Source of the DNA: Ilex aquifolium
Taxonomy: Eukaryota > Streptophyta > Magnoliopsida > Aquifoliales > Aquifoliaceae
Assembly: GCA_951799425.1 (NCBI GenBank)
Contig: OX637401.1
Span: 20,064,001 to 20,128,000, forward strand
DNA length: 64,000 bases
Direction of reading: 5' to 3'
Positions 37,066 through 49,728 of the stretch are shown in pieces (within the stretch, counting starts at the first letter, position 1; every line of letters starts with the position of its first letter). The position numbers and the translations under genes are program-made. Under the pieces are notes generated by a model, which searched no databases, was not told where the DNA came from, and was given only the letters and a program-made list of their open reading frames with translations.

Positions 37066-39179
37066 TATTTATATATAGTCATGTCATCAAGTCATTGTTT
37101 TAAGTCAGATTTTTAAGTATGTCTAGCATTACTCTACTTACATATATAGCTTCAAAGGCTGTCTTAAAATGAAGAGTAACTTTATAGTGAGTGCATTTTT
37201 CCTCGTTTGGTTTCATGGATAAGATAAGAACAGATTTTCGATGAAAGGTATTTTTTTCTTTTTCCTATTCTTTTGTCCACATTACTTTATTTTACGTTCG
37301 GCTATATGCGCAATTGTCTTCATTACCTTTTGCATTCCTATTATATATAATGAGAGAGAGTCCCAGTTGCAAATCTATTTTCTTCTAGTTTATTGATGGT
37401 GATCTTGTTGTTATTTTACGATAAGGAAATAAGGGAAGTATCGGTATGATTTCCATGTTTTTTGATACAAAAAAGGGGAATATTTTCATAAGGTTTATGT
37501 TCTATTATATAAATCAACTAGTAATTGTTCGTACCTAAAGACACTACGTAACAAACAAAAAACCTCAAATAAATGCCGATTTTTGCCAACCTAATATTTG
37601 TTTCTTCCTTGAACTAAGATTACCCAATCGTTAACTATTTCCCAAAGCAATGATGCCCAATTTTATTACTTAGTGCATAATTAAATCCAAAAAATTATAA
37701 TAAACCACACCGCAATAATCATAAACTTTTCAAAGTCACAAAATTCACAGTCATACATTACCAATTATAATATTTACCTAATATTTTATATAAGAATCTT
37801 ATGTGAGATAGCTTGATTGTAAACTAAAACACCGTGTGAAATTTCAAATGTGCAACTAAAAGATTGTCAAATTTCTTCCATTGTCTTCAAACAAAATTTC
37901 AAGAACAGCATAGTCAAGTCCTGCAAAGCAAGTAATGATATGTATCACATATTTGAAATAGCCATATGAAAAATAAGAAAGTGACTCTAGAAACAATTAT
38001 TCGTCAATACGCTATCATTATGAATATTGATATGCGTTTTCAATTTTTTTTTTTAGATAAGTAACGATGACTTACATTACCACCAGGGAAGGGGGAGGGG
38101 ATTCGGGAAGAGAGTTTGAACCAACAACATGCTATTGCATAAAGTAAGAATTTCACCAACCAGGTAGACCCGCAAGTCTATGCGTTTTCAAATATTGATT
38201 TCAATAAAAATGGGTTTATGTTGCTTAGCTGTGCCATACATTGCTCATGTTGTTGCACATGTTGTTCTAGTATCATGACTAGATAGATTAGGACTTTGTA
38301 ACAAGTTATGTAATGTCTAAGGATCTGATTATTAGTAAATTAATCATGGATCAACAACATCTTCCACATTAGCATAGGTTGTGCTCTTATTAAAATTTTG
38401 GACAAGTATTTTTATGACTATAGTATCCGATGGTAAAAATGTCAGACCAACCACTGTGAATTTGTGAATTCCAATTTAAGTGCAAATTAACTTTTTTTTA
38501 TTATCCCAAAAGTTAATTTGCAAACTGCTTCATCTTCAGAAATCTTTTTATTGTCTTCTGCTATAGCAAAGGAAGGAATGAGGTTTGAAATGTAAAAGAA
38601 CATGCGCAAAAGATAAACAAAACAAACGACCAGACATAAGCATTAGGACTTCTAGATTGCTTTCAGTAGCCGATTTACAAAAACTTCCACATAATAGATG
38701 GGACATAAATAATATGGGATTAGGCCTCTACCTCTAGGATTCTTCTCAACCATAGAAATTCTAGGTTTAATGATAACAACATTTCCCCTGGCACAGAGGA
38801 AATTGAGATCGGAGCTCTAACCTGGATAAAATATGGCAAAAGTTGACACCGTTTGGTAATGTTTTTTTAAAGTATTTTTTTTCACTTTATTTACTTTCAA
38901 TTAAAAAAGCAAAAGCAAAAAATAACATTTGTTTTTTTCGAATTGAAATATATGAATTTCATATATATCTATACACTTGTTAGTAAAATGTATGAATTTT
39001 TAATTTGAAGTATTGCGTTGTTGTTATTTGATTAGGTTATGATGTGATTTATATTGTAAGTGATATATGTTGATTGTTGTCAATGTTGGGATTTAGGAAC
39101 TATTCTACAAAAAAGATCGTTTACATTTGAATTAAAAAGTAAAATAACAAATAGATACATATGTTACATAATAAAAATT
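37066..39179. other. Spacer with no supported gene
   Basis: AT-rich, with stops in all frames. It contains the 156-bp duplicated block listed separately. Around 38040-38180 the sequence resembles the short intronless debris common near plant LINE ends, but no ends can be set. Confidence 0.4.
37848..38003 (-). repeat. 156-bp duplicate of 59715-59870, resembling a terminal exon
   Basis: The two copies have equal length and no gaps, differing at roughly 15 positions. On the minus strand both show TTGCTTTxCAG/GA as a possible acceptor and then a 65-nt open segment with a stop (37856-37920 here), reading LDYAVLEILFEDNGRNLTIF. I recognise no family. The supposed intron part is more conserved than the supposed exon, which argues against coding constraint. 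Confidence 0.6.
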
Positions 39180-39730
39180 AGGGTTAATTGCACCAGAGGT
39201 CTTCAAAATATAGAGTTTGTTTAATTTTGGTCATAAATATTTTAATTGTATCATTTTAATCTTTGAAATATTAAATATATTTCTATGTGGTTCCTCAAAC
39301 AGAGAACGTCTAAATTGCTAACGATTTTTGATTATAAACTTGTCACATAATACTTAAATATGGGTAAAAATAATAATTTGGATAACTCTTGACCAAATTT
39401 CTATCCAAAATTTGGTCAAAGAGCTACGCAAATTATACAGTTTTGATTATGAGTTATCTAAATTATGGTCAAGAGCTACTCATATTATGCATTTTTGGTC
39501 AAGAACTACCAAAATTTTGGTCAAGAGTTAGCCAAATTATTTTTTGCCCATATTTGAATATCACGCGACAAATTTAAAATTAAAAACCGTTAACTATTTG
39601 GATGAGGGATCACATAAAAACATATTCAATACTTTAAGGACCAAAATAACACAATTGAAATATTAGGGACTAAAATAAAACAAACTCTGTACTTGGGGGA
39701 AAATGAAAAGAACACCTCTACCAAAAGGAA
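39180..39730. mobile_element. Fold-back element with long inverted arms of about 190 bp
   Basis: The left arm (about 39183-39375) and the reverse complement of the right arm (about 39541-39727) align over nearly their full length. Shared words are AGAGTTTGTTT, ATATTT[C/T]AATTGT and CAAATATGGGCAAAAA-like. The centre holds several copies of a TTTTGGTCAAGAGTTAG-like unit. Long arms and no coding capacity suit a Mutator-like or fold-back MITE. Target duplication was not resolved. Confidence 0.75.
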
Positions 39731-39891
39731 AAAAATATTGAATGTGTGACACACATAATATTGATAACATGGTGTCACCAACTAATGATAGAATACCACA
39801 TAAATTTTGTGGACTCTTTTATTTTATTAGCTACAAAAAATTAGTCATGTTAGAATAGTAGGGTTTACCAATTCTATATGTTATTTTATAA

Positions 39892-40365
39892 TTAATTAAT
39901 GACACCTAACCTGGTGTGACCGTTACACCTAATAAACTCATAATTCGGAGACGCACCCGTTGTCCTGAGAAAGTTGAGAGAAAGCGAGAGAAAATTAGAG
40001 GAAAAACTGCCTTGTTTCTGCTGAGGAAGATGAGGTACTTGGCTTCTACATAATGGGCATGTCGAGTTGGACTGAAGCCAGGCGTCAATGCAGTCAACGT
40101 GGAAGCAGTGGTGGCACTTGGGCAGTTTCCGGTAGCTCTCGCCGCCGGCTACATCGTGGAGGCATATCGAACAGTACAGGGTTTGGCCCTCGTTGCGGTG
40201 GTTGGGGTTGTGGGTTAAGGCAGGAAGGTGGTGGCCATGGCGGAGGTGCTTGAAAAAGAGATGACCCGCGAAGAAGATCATACAGACGATAATGGTGCTC
40301 GTGTTGCTGACTGCCATGGCTGCAGAGTTGGATAGTTTAGCTATGAACTCACGTTGGTACTCCAT
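39892..40365 (-). CDS. Membrane-anchored RING-H2 E3 ubiquitin ligase (ATL-like)
   Basis: A single-exon gene of 157 residues, as usual for ATL genes. Residues about 15-38 are hydrophobic and would form one membrane anchor. A histidine-rich linker follows. The RING-H2 finger spans residues 65-106 with the exact spacing C65-x2-C68-x15-C84-x-H86-x2-H89-x2-C92-x10-C103-x2-C106, and W96 sits in CIDAWL, the E2-contact position. The tail of about 50 residues is serine- and leucine-rich. Such proteins pass ubiquitin from an E2 to substrates at membranes; the substrate is unknown. The GLD motif that usually precedes the RING in classical ATLs is not seen, so this is an ATL-like outlier. The stop is immediately followed by AT-rich DNA. 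The gene looks intact, and the start is the first in-frame ATG. Confidence 0.9.
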   Translation of the reverse strand: MEYQREFIAKLSNSAAMAVSNTSTIIVCMIFFAGHLFFKHLRHGHHLPALTHNPNHRNEGQTLYCSICLHDVAGGESYRKLPKCHHCFHVDCIDAWLQSNSTCPLCRSQVPHLPQQKQGSFSSNFLSLSLNFLRTTGASPNYEFIRCNGHTRLGVIN

Positions 40366-41093
40366 GCTTTTGTTGTGGTTGATGCTTGTGAACTGGACCT
40401 CTCTCTCTCATTACCTTGATTTTTCGGTGTTTGCATTGTTTTCTCCTGTGTGTGGTGTTTTTCTTTTCTAGTTTGTCTCTTTTTGATCATACCACGCCCT
40501 GCCAACCTTAGAATGTAAATGATTGGATACGACTAATCTCCCTTCCACTCCAAAAGATATTTCGATCTTTAATTTATACTCTAAAACATTAAAAATTTTA
40601 ATTTATACTCTCAATATTATCAATTGGTAACAATGTCGACCTGATCTAAATTTTCGTTCAATTTTTCATCATAAATTAAAATACGTGAGGTACAAGTACT
40701 TCGGACATGAGAATGAGATTTTTGAGAAAAATAAACATTATTGTGATTGAGATATTTTCCAAAGTTGGGGATTGTTTTGCCAAATCAAAATAAACATGGG
40801 CATTTATTTCTACAATTTGTACTGCAAAAGTTGAGAAAGAAACATAAAGAGCCAGTTGGCCACCATCATTTGTTGTTTGTACAAGTTGATTTTTGTCCAT
40901 CAAGGATGACCCTAAATAAAAGTTTTTTCCCCCCGGCTACTTTTTTCTTTGAATAAAAAGAGAAAAAACGTGTGTGCTTGGTGCTTACCGAAAAAAACCA
41001 AACCCACTATCTGTAGTCTTAAATTTTTATGTGTACGGGCTCTTACTCCCCCCCGCCCCCCACAAGAAATTTGTGAAAATACCGCGTTTAATT
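40366..41093. other. RING gene upstream region and spacer
   Basis: The first 150 bases on the minus strand carry a GA-rich leader-like stretch. No firm TATA box was found. The rest is AT-rich with a C-rich run near 41049. No other gene. Confidence 0.4.
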
Positions 41094-41583
41094 TACTACA
41101 AGAAAATTATTTTTTCGCGACGAATTTTGATTACGAATAATAAAATTTGTTGCTAAAAAATGAATTTCGGTGAGGATTTCAAACATTCCCCGCAAAAAAA
41201 AATTTTATGATTTTTTGGCGACAATTTTTTTTAGTTATTGCCAAAAAGGTTCGCAAAAAAGTTCCCTCCAAAAAAAAAATTTGGTGCGAATTTTGATGCT
41301 AAATACTAATTTTTTTGGCGATGACAAAATTATTTGTCGCTAAAAACTGTTTTTCGGTAGCAATTTTTTTTATGAAGTATAGAAAAATAAAAAACTTAGC
41401 GACGATTTTGTTTGTCGCAGAAAAATTATTTAATTTTAATTGTTTGCGAACGCACATTATTTTGGTCACAGAATTATTTAATGTAAAATAATTATTTGAA
41501 TTGATAAAAATGACATATGCAAACGATGTAGTTTTAGAGCCCTAAGAATAGTTAATGGTTTCAACGTTTTGGAACCCTAGATT
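41094..41583. repeat. CACTA copy B left terminal region
   Basis: It aligns with 22151-22610 of copy A. Subterminal GCGACG-type motifs are clear in the first 330 bp. Confidence 0.75.
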
Positions 41584-42944
41584 AAGGCAATTCTACGCCT
41601 CTCTCCACTCTGCTCTCCTGGTTCATTCCACACTGGTTCGTTCGACGAGGTGAAGGTATAGACTTGGGAAACCGCTGGCCAAGAATGATACCCGTTTCCT
41701 CTCTCTCTCTCTGTTCATATGCGTTTTCCCTGAAGCTTTGCAACTTTGTAATTAACCTTTGATGTTTGTTCAACTAAACTACCAGAGTGGGACACACACG
41801 CCCACACAGCCTATCAGAGACAGCTTCACACACAGAACACACACACATGCCTCCCTCTCTCATGCACAACCCACTCCCCAAACCACCTTCACGTTTTTCT
41901 AACTTCTTAGAACAAAATTTGTTATTATTTTTTTGTTAGAGTGTTTTATCTTCTGGATAAAATAGCTAGTTGTATTGCAAAAATAAAGTAAAGGTAGGTT
42001 TGGTCACACCAGTTTAGGGCTCTAGATATAACATTTATACAGAGAAGTTGAAGTACTATGAGGTACGACTGTTTTCACCTTATTAGTTTTTGATCGATGG
42101 TACGATTGCTTTCACCTCTTAAGTCCTTATGTTTTTAATTTTTATGTGCTGAATATGCTTTTAGTTTGTATCAAAAAGCCAACGTGATTTTAATTAAAGT
42201 TCAACAGATTTTGAAATTTTTTAGATTTATTTGTTCATTTGTGTTGATGTTTGTATCATCCCACTCCCCTCCCCATCTTTGTATCAAACCCACGTAAGTA
42301 TATAACTAGCTATAGTGTGGGGCCATTAACCATCTAACACTCAAATTTTTTTTTTCCCGATAAGTAAGAATTTCATTAAACCGAAAAGGGAATCGTATAC
42401 AAAGCATGTCCCATGTACAGTTGACAACAATCAAGAAAAGAAAAAGGACAAAAAGGATGGCAGCTCTTCTTAACAGAAGAGAAGAAGAGATGTCATCCCA
42501 AGAACAAAAGTATACATGATGAGAAACAAAAATAAACAAGATGACACAAAGAGAAAATATCAGGTTAATCCAACAAAGCCCAAAGCATCAGCAGTTCTTC
42601 CAACTAGACAAGCCCACAGAAGATTGCAACAAAACCAGGAGAGCATCAGAACAACAGAGCATCAGAACAACAGAACATGTCACGATAGCATCACAAAGCC
42701 CCAAGGATTTTCCCCCAACAAGGACACAAGATTTCATCGCAATGAACCAAAAGAAATGAAGGGAAGAGAAAGGAACAAACCCAAAGGTAACAAAACCCAG
42801 AAGCAAAACAAAAGTAGAAAAAACAGGCATGCAAAGTTTGATGCAACATTCACAAAACAGCTCAAGGGGGGTCAAATATAGTCTCTGGATGATCCCATTC
42901 TCTTTGAAGCCATAAATTTGAGGGAGATCTCTGATATCCTTTGC

Positions 42945-45900
42945 TTAGATGATGTTATCGATAACCTCTTTGCACACAGTGCCAACATCTTTGAAGGAGT
43001 TTTGGAAAAATCGACAATTCCTTTCTTTCCACACAATATAGACAGAAGATGAGAGAATCAATGTACCTATAAGCTTCTGCAGGCTCTTACCATTTAAGTT
43101 TGTAGCACACCACTGAACAGTTCCAAGCCAACTCAAGTGAGGCCATTGAAGATTACATTTCATTTGCATAAGGTCCAGATTCTGAAAGTAAAAGAACACC
43201 GGAAGAAAAGGTGCTGATGGGTTTCAATGGCACTCCTATAGAAAACACATTGCTTTGATTGTAAAAGGCCATAATTGAAGAACTTATCCTTAGTAGCCAA
43301 TCTTTGTTGCACTGCTAACCAGAGAATAAAACTGTAACGCGATATAGCACCCGAGTACCAAACCACCTTGGATAATTCTTGAAATTGTCCTTTATCTCTA
43401 AGGGCTTCCCATGCAGATTTAACATTGTATTGGAATGTGTTTGAAGGAATCCATTGCACATAATCCTTCATGCTCAAGTTAGGCTTGAAGCTAGGGAGAG
43501 GGGGGGGGGTTCCTCTCTATAGCTGAAGAAAATCACCATTAGACATTATTGGCCAAGACCAATCACCATTGATAATTATGCTACTAACTTTAGCATTCCT
43601 TCCCAATCCAGACCGATCAATAGTTGTCTCCCCAATGAATTGATGGAGAGAACCCAAAGGGTGCCAAGGGTCATACCAGATGTAGGTGGATCTCCCATTT
43701 CCTATGTTGAACTTGATAAGTCGGAGAAACTCAGTTCCAAGTCTGAGAATTTTCCTCCAAGCCCATGAGGATTTTTGTGGAATTTTGACACTCCAGAAGC
43801 TTTGTCCTCTCAAAAGGTAAGTCTCAGCCCACTTCACCCATAGGGAATGAGGGTAATTAGTAACGATGTTGCAGAGAAATCTCATGACTACAACCTTGTT
43901 CCAATGCTCCATGTTCTTTATTCCAAGCCCACCCTCACTTTTAGGCAAGCAAACATTTTGCCAAGCTACCTTAGCCCCACTGGCCTTGAGCTTAGTTGAT
44001 GTGAACCCCAATAGACTTGTTTTGAGACCCAACAACAATATTGGAAAAACAACCCAAGAAAGCCAAACTCAGGTCTATGGATGGAGAATCTGAACCCATT
44101 GAGAACTCGTTTCAAGAACCTAGATTATATTAAAATCTAGACCCGTTGAAGAGCTCGTCTCAAGAACCCAAATTACAAGGAGGAACGCCACAAATGTTGT
44201 GATTTACCTTTGATAAGTTCAAATGTTCAATCAAGAACAAGAGGAGTAAACTCAACTCAACTCACAATCAAAATTCATTATATATTGTCTCCCCATTTAC
44301 ATTGATAGAACGCCTATTTATAGGCTGGCCATTACAAATAAAATTCCTAATCTGCTAAGGAAAACAAATCCTAATAAACTAAAGAAACAAATCCTAATCT
44401 ACAAATGAAATAAATCATAATCTACTAATGAAACAAATCCTAATATATTAAGGAAACAAATCTCCTAATCTACTAAGGAAACAAATCCTAATCTACTAAG
44501 AAAACAAATCCTAATCTAAATAGGAATAACTAAAAACTAAAATTTGTGACCCTTTCTCTCAAAAATGCCCTTGAGTGAATAGTGTCACGGTATCGTAGTG
44601 TGAACAGTACCGTGCTACAGTACTTATTCTAAAAACCTAGTACAAATAAAATAATAAGACATATGTGGGCTAAGCATCCTCAAACCCACTTATTCTAAAC
44701 TAAAAATAAAAATTCTTTAAACAAATTGAAAGCCTTAACAACAAAAAGCCCTATCTCTAAGTCATTTCTTCATGTCTTCCACAGCTTGAATCAAGTGGAT
44801 CAAAATTGGTTCTCCTTCTTTCAAGCCCATCTTGAGTGTTGGCTTCTTGCTAACTTCATCCCAGGTGGATTTCAACAATCCTTGCATTGCTTCCTTGATC
44901 TTCTTGCCTCTTGATTTGTAATTGGCCCATCTGGACTTGCAAATGATCTTTAAGAGTAGGCCCATCTTGGTTCTCATCATTAGTTCTTGACCAAAGAAAT
45001 CTTCTCAAGATCTGTTCAACTTTGGTTATTACCTTCTTTGGAATGATGAAAATAGAAGACCAATAAACCTGGATAGAGAAAAGGATGGAAGTAATCAATT
45101 GGACTCTACCAACATATGATAGAAATTTACAACTCCATGAATTAACTCTGCCAGTGAAATTTTCAACAAGAGCTTGACAATCAATGACCCTAAGCTTTGT
45201 GGTTATGAGTGGCACCCCAAGATATCTAATTGGCAATTCTCCTTCATTATATCCAAGTTCTTGAAGAATGTCAATTTTTGTAGCATCATTGACTCCAGAA
45301 AAAAAAAGATGTGGCTTTTATTAGGGTTTGGCTTTAGTCCAAAGAACTCTTCAAAATCCAGCAACACCTCATTGATGGTTCTAATTGACTCAATTTTGCC
45401 TTTGCTGAAAATCATAAGGTCATCAGCAAAACAAAGATGAGAGATCACCTCCTTACTACATCTCCAATGATAACAAAACTTACTCAGTTGAGTAGCCATC
45501 TTCATCAGACCAGAGAAAGCTTCCATAAGGATAACAAAGAGGACAGGGGACAATGGATCCCCTTGCCTAAGTCCTTTTCTACCTGCAAAATATCCATTAA
45601 GTTCACCATTGATGCTAACTGAGTACATAGGAGATGTAATGCATGCTTCAATCCACACAATGACTTTCATAGGAAATCCCATATGGCATAAAATTGCTAG
45701 GATAAAATCCCATCTAACATTATCAATGGCTTTCATGATATCAACTGTCACAGTACATCTTGGGCTGCCTTTATTAGAGTGATAGTTTCTGAGGAGTTCT
45801 TGGGAGAGCAAGATGTTATCTGAATTGTTTCTATTTTTAATGAATGTTGACTAAGATCTATCAATAAGCTCGGGAAGAACCACTTTAACTCTGTTAGCTA

Positions 45901-47500
45901 TAATCTTCGAGATACACTTATAGATGGTTGAGCAGCATGATATGGGTCTATAATTAGATAATATTATGTTGGGAAATTTTGGGACAAGGGCAATAATGGT
46001 AGAGTTCACCTCTTTCAATAATGTCCCAAAACTAAAAAATGAGAGGACGACGTCTGTTACTTCATTCCCAACAATATGCCAAGCCTTCTTAAAAAAACAA
46101 GCAGGGTAGCCATCTGGACCAGGGGCTTTGCCATATTTCATAGAGAACATGGTTTGTTTAACTTCTTCTCTTTTGACATTCTGCACCATAGAGTCTGCTT
46201 ATGCTTGTGTGATGTTGTTACTGATGAAACTTCTCACCCATTGCATGTTCAAACCAAATGGGGGAGAGGGAGAGACAAGCAGCAATTTGTAATACTGGAC
46301 CACCTCCTTCTTGATGTCATCCAAATCATCAATTCTAGTTCCATCTTCTTTTTGAATAACAGTGAGCCTTTTGTGGATTCTCTGTTTGCTAATGGATTTA
46401 AAGAAAAATCCAGAATTTTGATCACCAAGGTTTACCCATTGGATCCTTGATTTTTGCTTTAGGATGCTCTCCTCTGCTTCCCTAAGCTCTATGTACTGTT
46501 GGAGCTTCTCTTTCTCGATGATCCAAAGTGCTTGGTTATGTGGATTTCCATCAGTCAATTTTTGAATATCTTCAAGAGCTTGCTTGGCATCCAAAACTCT
46601 TACAGAAAGATCACTATAATTCCTCTTATTTAGCTCTTTCTTTAGTAACTTCAATTTTTGACATACTTTGAACATTAGAGTGCCCCTCAGTGGAGTATTC
46701 CAAACTCTCGAAACAGTGGGAAAAAAGTCTTGATGCTTTGCCCAAAAATCAAAGAATTTAAAGGGCCTCCTCACCCTAGGAAGTCCAGCTCCTAGTCTTA
46801 CCAGCACAATATAATGATTAGAAACTCCAAGGGTAAGGAACTCAGCCTCCGAGGCAGGAAAAGTTCTCCCCCATACCTCATTTACTAACACTCTGTCTAG
46901 TTTGCGAGCAATTATGCCCCCATCAAACTGCATGTTACACCAGGTTTATTGAATGCCAGAGTACTTGAGGTCCTCCAGTTCAGTCTTGAAAAGACAGTTA
47001 CCAAGATCACCTGAGCCTTTGTCTTTGATGTTGTAGCTTCCGGTTTGCTTAGAGAATAATTTGATGACATTAAAATCCCCTAGCACAATCCAAGGACTAT
47101 GAAATAGTGATTGGTCTCTCTTAGTCAGGTTATTCCAAAGAGGCTTTCTAGGATACGCCTCATTATGAGCATAAACGAATGAGGCAAAGCAATAGTTGTG
47201 GTTGGCCAGGATCTCAATGCTACAGTGTACAACTTGATCATATTACTCAAGCAGTTTCACATCTACAACAACTGGGTTCCAACATACCCATATTCTTCCT
47301 CTAAGGGATGAGTTATTATTATTTATAAGACTCCACCCAGGCAACATACTTCTAAAGATCCTTTCAGTCTTTACACTCCTTATTTTTGTTTCGACAAGAC
47401 CACATAAGTCTACTCTAGATAGGTTTATCTCTCTTCTAACTTTAGCTTGCTTCAAGGGGTTGTTAAGCCTTCTTACATTCCAGTAGAAGAGTTTAATCAT
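42945..47500 (-). pseudogene. LINE ORF2 pseudogene: endonuclease, reverse transcriptase, zf-RVT
   Basis: At 47243-47500 the start MIKLFYWNVRRLNNPLKQAK and the segment LVETKIRS are typical of the AP-endonuclease N-terminus. Near 46810 the motif GVSNHYIVLV replaces the usual SDHxP. Reverse transcriptase begins about 46189 with GKAPGPDGYPACFFK and continues through KGLRQGDPLSPVLF and CFADDLMIF (about 45400-45560), so the catalytic DD pair is still readable, while the first aspartate region has drifted (DIMKAIDNVRWDF). LRRFLWS (about 45000) and KVAWQNVCLPKSEGGLGI (about 43950) flank the solo LTR. The zf-RVT CVFYRSAIETHQHLFFRC lies near 43220, with its second Cys lost. Breaks occur at 45.2-45.25, 45.85 and 46.2-47.2 kb, among others. 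Dead. Confidence 0.85.
43997..44979 (-). mobile_element. Solo LTR inside LINE ORF2, with TTAGT target duplication
   Basis: The insert starts TGATGTGAACC and ends GGTTCTCATCA, an 11-bp inverted repeat with one mismatch. TTAGT flanks it on both sides (43992-43996 and 44980-44984). The minus strand has a TATA box CCTATAAATAGGC near 44320, giving the orientation. No internal retroelement domain lies between the ends, so it is a 983-bp solo LTR. The two LINE fragments meet in register across it. Family is unresolved; an open stretch at the LTR start (44762-44979, minus) resembles the case where the upstream polyprotein runs into the LTR. Confidence 0.9.
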
Positions 47501-47539
47501 TGAGGGAGGGGAGAGGAAATGGGTTCCAACCCCTTCTTG

Positions 47540-48924
47540 GGCATTAACTCAGAAATAGGTTTTTGCTTATTCTTACCTTTTGTTTTTCTCTACTTTTTCC
47601 TTGTCGAAGTGCTCAAAAGCTTCTCAATCTCATCTATGGCTTTCAACTTATCTAGCATAATGCTAGGCTCTGGGGACTCGAACTCACTAAGTTCCTCCTC
47701 TTCATGACCTTCTACGGGCAGTAGTTCCAGTGCCTTGAACCTGTTGGAAGGTGAAATTTGTTTGCTAGCACATCATCCATCTTCTTGTGTACCACTGCTC
47801 AATGCAATATTGATGGTGCCTCTTTCATGCTTGCTAGGATTTGTGACTTCCATTTTTTTCTTCCTGTTGCTTTTTGGATCATGCCACACAGTAAGCAGGA
47901 TCTCTTTGTCTGCTTGAGTAGGATTTATAAGGTTAACAGGAGCCTGGGGTGTCAATCCATTGACCTCATATTGCTTAGTTCCCATGGAGCATAACTCTGG
48001 GGCATCAAGCACTGGGTGGGATGATTTTGCCAGTGAATCTTCTTGGGCCTTTTTGTTATGGCTGGAGTACACTTATGACCAAACGTTTCGCATGTTTCAC
48101 AACGTAGGGGTTGCCATTGGTACTCAACTCAAATTTCTATTTTCTCTAGATCATTTTCTTCCTCCCCTTCCATTAAATGATCAAAGGACTCCAATAGAGG
48201 ATGTTGCACATCAACTTCCACACAGATTCTAGCAAATGAGATTTTATTTCCTTCCTCAGTTAGCTTGTCCATGTATAGGGGTTCACCAATAGCACTTGCA
48301 ATATAGTTAAGGCTAGTGGCAGTCCAATACTCGTTAGGGATATTATAGAATTTAGCCCACATAGGAATTTTCTTGATTGCCCCTTTTGTTAACTTAGGCC
48401 TAGGTTACCATTTCTTTAGCAGAATGGGTTGGCCACCAATATGCCAAGGACCTCGTTCCAGTACCTCGTTTCAGAGAGTGACACTAGAGAAATTGAAAAA
48501 ATAGAACCCATTCTGATTTGTAGTGACTTCATGCATCCCTTTAGAATCCCATAGTTGATGACTTAACCAGATGGAAAGGTAACTTTTTCCCCACAAAAAA
48601 ACCAACCAAGCAGGTCTCCCATTTTGAATAACCTTCATTTGCAACCTCTTTAGGGGGTCTAACTACTATTCTACCATCCTTCTTGCAAGGAGGTACAAAT
48701 TTCATTTCCACTTTGGACCCAGGGTCAGATTTAACCATGGATTCCCATGAAGGGCAAGATTTTGGTGTATTCGATAAGGCCCCTATTCCATTTTTTGCCA
48801 AATCTATGGTTTTTGAGCTAGGGTTACAAGTAAAATCACCTGCATTTGTGCTCTGCCCCTTTCCCAGCTCAGATGAGACCACCACTTTTTTGACTTGCTG
48901 TTTTCTCGAACCGTCGAAGCCCAT
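47540..48924 (-). pseudogene. LINE ORF1 pseudogene (DUF4283-type nucleic-acid-binding protein)
   Basis: The frame starts MGFDGSRKQQVKKVVVSSEL at 48924. The later segment WAKFYNIPNEYWTATSLNYI (about 48360) followed by SAIGEPLYMDKLT and ARICVEVD is the signature of plant L1 ORF1 DUF4283 proteins, which bind the element RNA. The region to about 47770 is lysine/serine-rich tail. Two or more frame changes split it, so it is a pseudogene. Confidence 0.75.
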
Positions 48925-48960
48925 TTTGGTCTATTTTTTATCACACACCAATATCCCTCT

Positions 48961-49728
48961 TTTAACTTGTAACTTTTCTAAACGTTTTTTTCCCATTAAA
49001 ATATCTATAGGGGAGCCTCTTCCTTTTGTTCACTTTCCTTTTTTTCATGTACCTACATGTCTTAATCACTGCTTAACTCATGTTTGACTTACACGTGTCA
49101 TGGCTACGCATAGTCACCAATACACCTTTGCAATTTACTACCACCTCCACCTTTTTTTTTTTTTTTTTTACATTGCTTTGTTGTTTTCACCCTTTTCATT
49201 TTACACTATTCTTCTAACTTTACCCAGGGAAAACTACCCTTTTATAACTCCTAGAAACATCCAGTACTGCTATGTCAGCATATGTGTATAACAACAATTT
49301 GCTCCCCTTAAATTTTGCTCTAATTATCTTTTTACCCTTACATTTGTTTTAATACGTTGGTTATTTTCCAAATGACTTCACTAAAATTTCTCAATGCATG
49401 ACTCACTGGAACCGGATATTAAATACTCCCCACCTTTTAAAATTTCCGCCCTCGAAATTTTATAGGCATTTTTTTTTTCCTCTCGAAAGAAAGTATATCA
49501 CAAAACCATTACACAACAAATCTATCATATGAACACTATGGCACAAAAATCAGCCACTAAGCCATATATCTGGAGCATAGGCTGTATAAATCTGCCACAC
49601 GAGCATAAATTTGCCACTAAAACAATAATATTCGCTATTCAGACAATAGTCGTAACAAAAGCATATAAATCTGCCATTGAGGCAACAACCCACATATGAA
49701 AATGTTTCAATTCATTTCTTTTTCTTTA
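48961..49728 (-). mobile_element. Possible chromovirus (Tekay/Del-like) LTR-retroelement scrap
   Basis: Around 49425-49460 the minus strand reads AAATTTCGAGGGCGGAAATT followed closely by AAAAGGTGGGGAG. This resembles the end of the polyprotein and polypurine tract in Tekay/Del chromoviruses, with LTR-like DNA then running to about 49100. No ends or target repeats were resolved. It also contains a T run at 49152-49170. Confidence 0.35.

Larger units (their letters stand above)
42346..48960 (-). mobile_element. L1-type LINE, near full length, decayed
   Basis: The element runs right to left. A poly-T at 42346-42355 marks its A-tail. ORF1 lies at about 47540-48924 and ORF2 at about 42945-47500. 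The endonuclease, reverse transcriptase and zinc-binding end are all recognisable, so the copy was once complete or nearly so. Several stops and frameshifts split both frames, and a solo LTR interrupts ORF2. The 5' limit is uncertain (48.95-49.1 kb). A target duplication was looked for and not found, so later loss at one side is possible. Confidence 0.85.

Noticed and set aside
40053-40253. Plus-strand frame over the RING gene
   Set aside because: Shadow of the RING-H2 coding sequence on the other strand.
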